DNA of 64,000 nt. Origin: G963676655 sp963676655. Lineage in GTDB: Bacteria > Verrucomicrobiota > Lentisphaeria > Victivallales > Victivallaceae. The translations under genes were made by a program, and so were the position numbers. Below, piece by piece: positions 44,559-52,200 of this stretch; within the stretch, counting starts at the first letter, position 1, and each line of letters begins with the position of its first letter. The DNA lies in contig CAXXKX010000004.1 of assembly GCA_963676655.2 (NCBI GenBank), forward strand, positions 186,001-250,000, read 5' to 3'. Below the pieces are notes generated by a model. The model was not told where the DNA came from. It was given only the letters and a program-made list of their open reading frames with translations, and did not search any database.

Positions 44559-45428
44559 TTAGATCAGATAGCGACGGTATTCTTCCGGGGTTTGAGAGGT
44601 TTTTCTTTTGAACCAGGTACAGAAATGCGATACGTTGACAAAGCCGGTTTCATAGGCAATTTCTTTGATTGTCAGATGACTGGATGATAGTAGTTCAAAC
44701 GTCTTGTCCAGACAAATTCTTTCGCAGTATCTATGTGGCGACAGATTGAATTGTTGAGAGAAAAGACGGTCGAAATGGCTGCGGCTGATACCGGTGGCTC
44801 GGGTGATCTGGTCATAGGGCAGGGGCGCGTTGAAATGATGTTTATGTAATATTGTTACTGCCGCATCAAGTCTTGGATCAGTTTTTTCCGGCACAATCGG
44901 AACGCATTTATGCTGTTTCATAAACTGATGCCACTGTCGTAGAAATTCCCAGAAACGGATGTTCATTCCGGTAGTGACCGCAAAACCGACTTTTGCCGCC
45001 GGCTGTTTCGTATAGACGGGGTCGTAATTGCCGCAGATAAATTCCTGTAAACTTATTGCAGCTTGTTCCAGCTCCGGATAATCGCAGATATTGGCAATAA
45101 TCGATTTTTTCTGCTGAAACAGGTTTATGCCGCCCGGCCAGCGCGCATTGAATGCAATCGACAGGATATTCGCGCCGGAGGAAAATTGTTGGGATCTTTT
45201 TACCCCGGGCGCAGTCGCGACCAGCTTGCCGGCTTCAGCCTTGTCAATACTCTTATCCGGCAGTATGAATGAAACCTGGCCTTCAATTATCAGCCACAGC
45301 GAGAAGTGTTCCGCTCTTTTTATTTCCAGATTGCTGCTTTGCGCTGGAACCGGGTTTTTATACGCCCATAACAACGTTGTATCAAGACGCTTCCAGTCCT
45401 GGTTTGCAAGTTTTTTATTTCTGTTCAT
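44559..45428 (-). CDS. AraC-family transcriptional regulator
   Basis: 289 aa. A cupin-like sensor domain (FSLWLIIEGQVSFILPDKS, ~25-110) precedes a C-terminal double helix-turn-helix (YDQITRATGISRSHFDRLFSQQ and TIKEIAYETGFVNVSHFCTWFKRK, then SQTPEEYRRYL). It lies divergent from the FAD oxidoreductase gene across 123 bp that hold two 9-bp direct repeats 21 bp apart, the typical AraC binding pattern. Confidence 0.93.
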   Translation of the reverse strand: MNRNKKLANQDWKRLDTTLLWAYKNPVPAQSSNLEIKRAEHFSLWLIIEGQVSFILPDKSIDKAEAGKLVATAPGVKRSQQFSSGANILSIAFNARWPGGINLFQQKKSIIANICDYPELEQAAISLQEFICGNYDPVYTKQPAAKVGFAVTTGMNIRFWEFLRQWHQFMKQHKCVPIVPEKTDPRLDAAVTILHKHHFNAPLPYDQITRATGISRSHFDRLFSQQFNLSPHRYCERICLDKTFELLSSSHLTIKEIAYETGFVNVSHFCTWFKRKTSQTPEEYRRYLI

Positions 45429-45435
45429 GGTAAAA

Positions 45436-45503
45436 ATAGAAAATAAAACAGTAAATATAGAAAATTGTTTAATATTGACAATATAAGTAACTTATGATAA
45501 TAT
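45436..45503 (+). promoter_or_regulatory. Promoter with AraC-type direct repeats and a palindrome in the spacer
   Basis: -35 TTGACA (45475-45480), 17-bp spacer, -10 TAATAT (45498-45503). The spacer holds ATAAGT-A-ACTTAT (45483-45495). ATAGAAAAT occurs at 45436-45444 and 45457-45465, exactly two helical turns apart, the expected arrangement for an AraC activator upstream of the -35. Confidence 0.65.
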
Positions 45504-45551
45504 TCAAGTATCGTTAATGATAATTATGAAAAACTTGTAACGGAGGCAGAT

Positions 45552-46916
45552 ATGTGTGCAATGATTAAATGTCGTGAAGCAGAAAGTCAGGAGTGGGATG
45601 TTATCGTTGCCGGCGGCGGACCGGCCGGAAGTATCGCGGCGACCGCGGCCGCACGGGAAGGCGCCAGAACTTTGTTGATCGAAGGAACCGGCTGTCTCGG
45701 CGGTATGGCTACCTCGGGACTGGTTGCCTGCTGGTGTCCGTTCAGTGACGGCGAGAAAGTTATTTACAAAGGACTTTCCGAATATGTGTTTGAGGAATCG
45801 AAAAGGGCAATATCCTGTATCAAGCAGGATCAGATTCATGGTCATCTGGCGTTCGATCCTGAACATATCAAAGTGTTGTATGACGATCTGGTGACCGGAA
45901 ATGGCGCGGAAGTGCTGTTCCACAGTTTTGTCGCCGGGGTGGAAATGCGCAACGATCATGAGATCGCTTCAATCATCGTCGCCAACAAGAAAGGCTTGAC
46001 CTCTTACCGCGCAAAGATATTCATTGACTGCACCGGGGATGCCGATCTAGCTTATTTTGCCGGTGCCGCATATGAAAAAGGTGATAAGTTGACCGGATCG
46101 CTGATGCCGTCATCGCTCTGTTTCCTGTTATCAAACGTGGATGATTACGGTTACTATTGCGGCGGCAACACCTTCGCCGGTAACCGGGAAAGTCCGATCT
46201 GGAAGATTATCAATAACGACAAATATCCTCTGCTTGATTCGATCCACTTGTGCAGTAACTGGGTCGGACCGGGGACGGTCGATTTCAACGCCAATCATCT
46301 TTTTGACGTTGACAGTACCGATCCGGAGCAGGTTTCTCAAGCCATGCTCCTGGGGCGTAAAAAAGCCTGGCAGATGAGAAGCGCGCTGGCGGATGTCAGC
46401 CCGGAAACTTATGCCGGCAGTTATCTTTGTTCCACGGCCAATTTGCTGGGCGTCAGGGAAAGCCGCCGGATTGTTGGAGAATATATGTTGACGCTGGACG
46501 ATTACATTGCCCGGAGAAATTTTGATGATGAGATTTGCATCAACTGTTATTTTGTCGATCTGCACCAGAGCCGGGAACGTAACGAGTCATGCAAGACTTA
46601 TGATGGTTTCACCGGGCATCAGGCCAAGTGCAACAGCGAAGGCGGACAAAGCATTCGTTACCAGGTTGGTGAATCGCATGGAATTCCATATCGCTGTCTG
46701 GTGCCGAAAGGTTTTAAGAATCTGCTTGTAGCCGGCCGCTCGATTTCCTGTGAAAGACGGGTACAGGCAAGCGTCCGGGTGATGCCGGTGGCTATGGCGA
46801 TGGGAGAAGCGGCCGGCATGGCCGCGGCGACTCTGGCTTTGAATAATGCCGGCAATGTCATGAAGCTGGATATGCCGTCATTTCTCAGCAATTTGAAGCG
46901 GAAACAGGGCTGGTAA
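45552..46916 (+). CDS. FAD-dependent oxidoreductase
   Basis: 454 aa with a GGAGG site. The dinucleotide-binding motif is WDVIVAGGGPAGSIAATAAAREGARTLLIE (residues ~14-43), and a late GRSISCERRVQASVRVMPVAMAMGEAAG closes the FAD site, as in the FAD_oxidored family common in polysaccharide-using bacteria. FIDCTGDADLAYFAGA is also characteristic. Its substrate is unknown; it could oxidise a sugar hydroxyl. It has no export signal. The next gene is 196 bp away and may have its own promoter. Confidence 0.87.
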   Translation: MCAMIKCREAESQEWDVIVAGGGPAGSIAATAAAREGARTLLIEGTGCLGGMATSGLVACWCPFSDGEKVIYKGLSEYVFEESKRAISCIKQDQIHGHLAFDPEHIKVLYDDLVTGNGAEVLFHSFVAGVEMRNDHEIASIIVANKKGLTSYRAKIFIDCTGDADLAYFAGAAYEKGDKLTGSLMPSSLCFLLSNVDDYGYYCGGNTFAGNRESPIWKIINNDKYPLLDSIHLCSNWVGPGTVDFNANHLFDVDSTDPEQVSQAMLLGRKKAWQMRSALADVSPETYAGSYLCSTANLLGVRESRRIVGEYMLTLDDYIARRNFDDEICINCYFVDLHQSRERNESCKTYDGFTGHQAKCNSEGGQSIRYQVGESHGIPYRCLVPKGFKNLLVAGRSISCERRVQASVRVMPVAMAMGEAAGMAAATLALNNAGNVMKLDMPSFLSNLKRKQGW

Positions 46917-47112
46917 AATTTAATTTTATGTGCTTAAAACAACTCCGGAAACTGTTTTGAGAAACAGGCAAAGAGTTTGCTGATACAATAGTGCTAGTGA
47001 TTGCGTTGATTGTTATGGTTTAAAAGTAAATAACTGTTATTTTATGTGTAGTTGATTTTTTCTATAAAAAGATATACAGTTATTTAATTGAACTTAACAA
47101 GGAAATCCTGTC

Positions 47113-48588
47113 ATGAATGAGCAAATTTTGCGTGAAAAGATTATGGGCTGTTGGCTTGGTAAAGCGGTCGGAGGTACTTTAGGACAACCTTATGAGGGAG
47201 TCCTCGGGCCGTTGGAGCTGGATTTTTATGACCCGGTGCCGGAAGATATGATTCCGAACGACGACCTGGATCTTCAGGTGCTGTGGGCCTGCATTCTGGA
47301 CAAAATGGCGGAACCGGTAGTGGATCGTCAAATTATTGGCAGGGCCTGGCTTGAGCATGTCAACTTTCCATGGGACGAGTACGGCGTGTGTATTCGTAAT
47401 ATGCGCAACGGCATTATGCCGCCGTTTTCCGGTTCCCACGACAACTGGTTTATCGACGGTCTGGGCGCGGCGATCCGCAGCGAACTCTGGGCCTGTATCG
47501 CGCTAGGCAATCCTGAACTGGCGGCGGCTTATGCCTATGAGGACGCCTGCACCGATCATGCTTGTGACGGAATTTATGCGGAGATGTTTCTGGCCGCGAT
47601 GGAGAGTCTGGCGTTTGTCAATAATTCGCTCGAAGCCTGTATCGATGCCGGGTTGGCGGTTATTCCGGCTGACAGCCGGATGCATCAGGCGCTTTGCGAT
47701 ACGCGCAAATGGGCCGCGGAGCATGATGATTCATTTGTTGTGCGGCAAATGATTCTGGATAAATATGAGAACAAAAACTTTACTGACGCGGTGATGAATC
47801 TACCGTTGTTTCTGCTGAGTGTATTGCATGGCAAAGGTGATTTCAGTAAGACGATATGCCTGGCGGTCAACTTTGGCCGTGACGCGGACTGCACGACCGC
47901 TTCGGCTGGAGCATTTCTGGGAATTTTGAACCCGGACGGTATTGAGGACCGCTGGCTTGAACCGATCGGGCGGAAGCTGGTCATCAACAAGGAAATAGTC
48001 GGGATCGAGCATCCGGCTACTTTGGATGGCTTTACCGATATGGTGATTGATCTTGGCAAACGTATCGGCGGAAAACTGCCGCCGGAATGTACCGCGACAA
48101 TGCCGGTGGTTTCTCCGGTCCAGTTTGATGCTGAATCCTGGGTAACTCCATGTATTGCGCTTGATAATAATCTGCAGTTTCAACCCGCGCCGCATCCGGG
48201 CGGGCCGGTGGAAACAGTGCGCTTTACCTCGTACCTGAACAAAATTTCGGTGGAAGACCTCCGTAATGACCAGCTCAAGGTTCTGCGGTTTAAATTCGAG
48301 TTGTCGGAGGATATGGAAGTCGCGGTAATGTTTAACACTCCGTCAAGCTCCTGGGTCTGGGTTGATGACGTTTATATGTTCGGACGTGAAAGCGGCCGGA
48401 TGGCACCGTCATTCCACCGTTGTCCGGTCAACCAGCGTATTTTTGTGCCGCTGAAAGCCGGCCGGCATACGATGACGGTCGGGTTGATGAGGATTGGCGA
48501 TGAGCAAGAGATTGAATTCAATATCGGTCTGGGATATGCGCTGGATAAACAATGGCTGCTCTCCCCTTTCATTACTTTTTATGAGTAA
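47113..48588 (+). CDS. ADP-ribosylglycohydrolase-fold protein with C-terminal sandwich
   Basis: 491 aa. The N-terminal ~330 residues have the DraG/ADP-ribosyl-GH fold: REKIMGCWLGKAVGGTLGQPYEG, the acidic metal site PNDDLDLQ and the later NFGRDADCTTASAGAFLG. In the canonical enzymes these Asp residues bind two magnesium ions. The last ~150 residues are a beta-sandwich not found in DraG (YLNKISVEDL, SSSWVWVDDVYMFG). This subfamily clusters with glycan genes, so ADP-ribose may not be the substrate; an N- or O-glycosidase role is possible. It overlaps the PHP gene. Confidence 0.85.
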   Translation: MNEQILREKIMGCWLGKAVGGTLGQPYEGVLGPLELDFYDPVPEDMIPNDDLDLQVLWACILDKMAEPVVDRQIIGRAWLEHVNFPWDEYGVCIRNMRNGIMPPFSGSHDNWFIDGLGAAIRSELWACIALGNPELAAAYAYEDACTDHACDGIYAEMFLAAMESLAFVNNSLEACIDAGLAVIPADSRMHQALCDTRKWAAEHDDSFVVRQMILDKYENKNFTDAVMNLPLFLLSVLHGKGDFSKTICLAVNFGRDADCTTASAGAFLGILNPDGIEDRWLEPIGRKLVINKEIVGIEHPATLDGFTDMVIDLGKRIGGKLPPECTATMPVVSPVQFDAESWVTPCIALDNNLQFQPAPHPGGPVETVRFTSYLNKISVEDLRNDQLKVLRFKFELSEDMEVAVMFNTPSSSWVWVDDVYMFGRESGRMAPSFHRCPVNQRIFVPLKAGRHTMTVGLMRIGDEQEIEFNIGLGYALDKQWLLSPFITFYE

Positions 48589-49771
48589 AATTATGGATAA
48601 ATTTCATCACAAACCGTGGCATGTTTCATGGACTATTCCTGAACTTGAGCATCGCAAATACTCCAAAGCAAAGATGGAGAATGAGGACTATTCGGAGGAG
48701 GTCAACATCTATTTCGGAGATGTTCACAAGCATTCTTCGCTTAGTCCATGCGCCAATGTCAGCTGCTGGAACGGATCTCTGCCGGAATGTTACGATCACG
48801 CGAAAAACGTAAAAGGTCATGACTTTCTGTCCATCTGCGACCATGCCGAAAGGATGACTGCAGAGCAATGGCGCGAGTCAATGCTGACAGCTGAAAGCAT
48901 CTCCGAGCCGGGCAAATTTATCGCCTGGCCGGCGGTCGAATGGGCCAGCCCGAGATATGGACATCGTAATATCTATTACAAGAATTACGATGTGCCGCTG
49001 CTTTCGGCCTTGACCGAGAAGTCTCCGCAAAAACTCTGGCAGGCGATTCGGGACAAACGACTTGACGCGTTGACTATCCCGCATCACGCTCCGCGTGAAC
49101 TGGCTTGCGATCTGAGTGTCACTGACGCCGAACTCGAAGCGGCGTTCGAGATATTTTCCGGTTGGGGAAATCACGAGTACTACGGCGCACCGTTGCAGGA
49201 TACCGATCGTTGTTTCACCCGGAATTTTGCCGTCGATACGCTGTTGCGAGGATATCGCATGGGCTTTGTCGGGGGCGGTGACGGGCATCCGGCCGATCCG
49301 GGCGACAGCGGTATAACCGGGATTTACGCTTCCGAATTAACGGTAGAGGCATTGTGGGATGCATTGCAAAAACGTCGTACCTATGCCACCACCGGGGCGA
49401 AGATCAAAGTCGATTTCCATATCAACGGAATGCCGATGGGGTCATGTGTGGAATTTACCCCGGCAAATGCCGATGAATTGTTTCCGCTGGAGATTGGTTG
49501 TGCGGTTCAGGGAACCGCGCCGATTGAAAAGGTTGACATTGTGGAAAACGGGATTACCGTATATACCAAGACTAAACCCAGGGCAAGGCTTGACCAGATG
49601 GCTTTCCGCTGGTTCCGTGAAAAATTCCCGAGTGACGGCGCCAGGCTGATCGGGGATGGTTATATGAATGTGTCGCGTTTTATTTACGCCAGAGTGACGC
49701 AGCGGGATGGTCACATGGCGTGGACCAGCCCGATCTGGTTGAACTTTAACAATGTCTATGAAGATGAATAA
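48581..49771 (+). CDS. PHP-domain metal-dependent hydrolase (DUF3604-like)
   Basis: 396 aa from the ATG at 48581, which overlaps the end of the preceding gene by 8 bp; an ATG at 48593 is also possible. Metal-binding motifs of the PHP fold are in order: FGDVHKHSS, SICDHAE, PHHAP and GGGDGHPAD. The C-terminal ~130 residues are a sandwich (ATTGAKIKVDFHINGMPMG). PHP proteins hydrolyse phosphoesters; DUF3604 members are uncharacterised and often sit near sulfatases. It has no signal peptide. It overlaps the sulfatase gene by up to 20 bp. Confidence 0.78.
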   Translation: MSKIMDKFHHKPWHVSWTIPELEHRKYSKAKMENEDYSEEVNIYFGDVHKHSSLSPCANVSCWNGSLPECYDHAKNVKGHDFLSICDHAERMTAEQWRESMLTAESISEPGKFIAWPAVEWASPRYGHRNIYYKNYDVPLLSALTEKSPQKLWQAIRDKRLDALTIPHHAPRELACDLSVTDAELEAAFEIFSGWGNHEYYGAPLQDTDRCFTRNFAVDTLLRGYRMGFVGGGDGHPADPGDSGITGIYASELTVEALWDALQKRRTYATTGAKIKVDFHINGMPMGSCVEFTPANADELFPLEIGCAVQGTAPIEKVDIVENGITVYTKTKPRARLDQMAFRWFREKFPSDGARLIGDGYMNVSRFIYARVTQRDGHMAWTSPIWLNFNNVYEDE

Positions 49772-51128
49772 ATCGAATATCCTTTTTATCTGTACCGATC
49801 AGCAAACCGCTGATTCCATAATTGATCCGGAATTTTTAAGTCAACTGCCTAATATAGCATTTTTACGCGATAACGGAGTGACTTTTACAAAGGTAGTCTG
49901 CTGTACGCCACAGTGTACCGCGTCGCGAGGTGGAATCCTTACCGGATTGTATCCGCATCGGACTGGAGTTGTGACCAATATTGGCGCCGGCTGTGGAAAT
50001 ACCGATTTTCCTGAAGGCATCGATCTTCATCCACGATACAAAAATGCCGGTGAATATTTTAGAGACGCCGGTTATGAAACCGCATATTTCGGAAAGTGGC
50101 ACCTTGGCGAGTCAGCGTGGGCGCAAGGATTCGACCGGTATTTTTGTGATGAGGGTTTGGCGGCAACCGAAGAAGTTTTTGAGGATTATCACCCAGGAAA
50201 AGGGACTGTTGATCCGGTAACAACCAGATTGTGTTGCGAATATATCAAAGAAAAGCATGAAAAACCGTTTATTTTGTTTTCTGAACTGATTAATCCGCAT
50301 GACTGCTATAGCGTTCCGGGCAACCATCCGTCCGGCGACGAATTGTATCCGGATGCTGAACTTGAACCGCATGATGATTTTGAACTGCGGAAAAACAACG
50401 GAAGCCATCCGCTGAAAGCGCCGTTTATGGAAGAAGATCAGGGAACGCAATATAATGAGCGTCCCGATATTGACTGGAAACGGTATCGCGCATTTTATCG
50501 TTATATGCTGCGTGGGGTCGATGCCCAGGTGAGGGAAATGCTGGACGCTTTAAGGGAAAAAGATTTGTTGAGAGATACGATAGTAATTTTTACCTCGGAT
50601 CATGGCGACCTTGAGACCGCGCACCGGATGATTTTCAAGGGGCCGTTCATGTATCGCGAACTGGTGGATATACCTTTAGTTGTGGCGTTTCCCGATCAGG
50701 GATTTCTGGCCCGGACTTCGGACGCGCTGGTCAATAATATCGATTTGCTGCCGACAATTGCCGAATATGCCGGATTGAATATTGAATCGCAAATGGACGG
50801 AAAAAGTTTCAAAGCGGTTATCGACGGGAAAAAGAACGAGCATCGTCAATATGTCGTTTCGGAATATTATTGCAAACAGCGCTGGTGCAATCCCTGCCGG
50901 ATGCTGGCGACGACTGAGTTTAAATATGTATGTTATCGCGACGGCTATGAAGAACTATACGACCAGCTTGACGACCCGCTGGAAAACCATAACCTTGCGA
51001 ACCGTTCGGACTATCAGCATATCAAAGAAAAGCTCTCTCAGAAGCTCGATCAGTGGATGAGCGAAACTGACGATACCTTTGAGCAGATGCCGGTATCCGA
51101 CCGGGCAGGGCGGATTATTTCAGCTTGA
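49752..51128 (+). CDS. Type I sulfatase, cytoplasmic
   Basis: 458 aa from the ATG at 49752; ATGs at 49758 and 49764 are in the same frame. The maturation motif is Cys55-T-A-S-R (CTASRGGILTGLYPHRTGV), so Ala replaces the usual Pro of C-x-P-x-R. The Cys is converted to formylglycine, and the Ala form is accepted by the radical-SAM maturase anSME. Metal-site residues lie in ICTDQQ and FTSDHGD, and GKWHLGE is present. There is no signal peptide, so it desulfates an imported sugar inside the cell. It shares 14 bp with the converging SDR gene. Confidence 0.93.
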   Translation: MSMKMNKSNILFICTDQQTADSIIDPEFLSQLPNIAFLRDNGVTFTKVVCCTPQCTASRGGILTGLYPHRTGVVTNIGAGCGNTDFPEGIDLHPRYKNAGEYFRDAGYETAYFGKWHLGESAWAQGFDRYFCDEGLAATEEVFEDYHPGKGTVDPVTTRLCCEYIKEKHEKPFILFSELINPHDCYSVPGNHPSGDELYPDAELEPHDDFELRKNNGSHPLKAPFMEEDQGTQYNERPDIDWKRYRAFYRYMLRGVDAQVREMLDALREKDLLRDTIVIFTSDHGDLETAHRMIFKGPFMYRELVDIPLVVAFPDQGFLARTSDALVNNIDLLPTIAEYAGLNIESQMDGKSFKAVIDGKKNEHRQYVVSEYYCKQRWCNPCRMLATTEFKYVCYRDGYEELYDQLDDPLENHNLANRSDYQHIKEKLSQKLDQWMSETDDTFEQMPVSDRAGRIISA

Positions 51129-52050
51129 GATGCTGGGACTTGACCACCCACATTGCGTTTTCTTTCACGACTTCCTCAACCGTTAAAGACGGCTCGAATC
51201 CGAGCTGCTGCTGCGCTTTCGAAATATCAAAACACATGTGGTCGTTAAGAAATCTCAAGCCGGTCGGGTTGATAGTGTCGCCATATTTTTCCAGCAGTTC
51301 GTCAACCGGAACATATTTGATTTTAGCTTTACGTCGGACCGCTTTCGCGTTTAACTCTAGGTAACGGGTCAGGGTAATAGCCTTTCGCAGGCATATATTG
51401 TATATTTCGCCGATACTTACAGGATGTTCGGCTGCCAGCCGGAAAGATCTACCTAAATCCCTGACCAGTACCGGTTGCAGGAGGGATTTACCGTTGTCCG
51501 GTAGTTCGAGTTCTTTTCCGGCCAGAATATCCGCGATAAAATCTTCGCGGCGGCCACCCAGGTTGTCAAGCGGCAGGCAACCGGCCCCGGCAATGTAACT
51601 GGGTCGAATCACAGTTCCGGGAAATCCGTCTTTCTTATACCACTTGATCACTTTTGCGTCGATGACCGCTTTTTTAGCCCAGCCGGACCCATGCGGAGCG
51701 GTATAGGGCATTGTTTCATCACCCGGCAGCAAAGGCAGCGGAGTGTAGCCGCCGGTTGAACTGCAGTGTATGTAATGTTTGAGATTTTTTGCGTATTTTT
51801 TTACATTTTCCATCGATTGTTCGGTTGGAACTGAATCAGTTACGATCTCATATTTGCCGGCGGCAAAAATTTCTTTCATCTGTTCCGGGTCATTTTTATC
51901 ACTGCGGATCGCCGGAACATTCGCAACGGCGGAGCCGTAGCGGCCTTTCAGCCCACGGGAACATATTGTTACATTATACCCCGCGCGGACAAATGCCTTG
52001 GCTATTTCGTGTCCTACCCAGCCGGTACCGCCAAAAACAATAACTTTCAT
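51115..52050 (-). CDS. Extended SDR NAD-dependent epimerase/dehydratase-like protein
   Basis: 311 aa with an AAGGAGG site. The Rossmann motif is VIVFGGTGWVGHEIA. The usual YxxxK catalytic pair is not clear: after HCSSTGGYTPL comes SGWAKKAVI, where Tyr appears replaced, so it may be an atypical or NmrA-like member that binds but does not epimerise. VIRPSYIAGAGCLP and the C-terminal SLTVEEVV follow the extended-SDR pattern. It converges on the sulfatase gene with a 14-bp overlap and is probably transcribed on its own. Confidence 0.82.
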   Translation of the reverse strand: MKVIVFGGTGWVGHEIAKAFVRAGYNVTICSRGLKGRYGSAVANVPAIRSDKNDPEQMKEIFAAGKYEIVTDSVPTEQSMENVKKYAKNLKHYIHCSSTGGYTPLPLLPGDETMPYTAPHGSGWAKKAVIDAKVIKWYKKDGFPGTVIRPSYIAGAGCLPLDNLGGRREDFIADILAGKELELPDNGKSLLQPVLVRDLGRSFRLAAEHPVSIGEIYNICLRKAITLTRYLELNAKAVRRKAKIKYVPVDELLEKYGDTINPTGLRFLNDHMCFDISKAQQQLGFEPSLTVEEVVKENAMWVVKSQHLKLK

Positions 52051-52098
52051 GGGAACCTCCTTGGCAATGATTTTCTAACCCTCATATAAATATAATAA

Positions 52099-52127
52099 CC
52101 CGGGATTTTCAAAAAGTCAATCCCGGG
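52099..52127 (-). terminator. Hairpin downstream of the DUF6259-like gene
   Basis: The stem CCCGGGATT (52099-52107) / AATCCCGGG (52119-52127) is followed on the minus strand by TTATTATATTTATAT. It separates the gene at 52201 from the SDR gene. The T-run is interrupted. Confidence 0.5.
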
Positions 52128-52200
52128 CTTTGCATGGCACAATAAAAAGTTTATATTTTAAATGTTTTAAGTATCAGTGGTAAGCATTTTTATAACTTAT

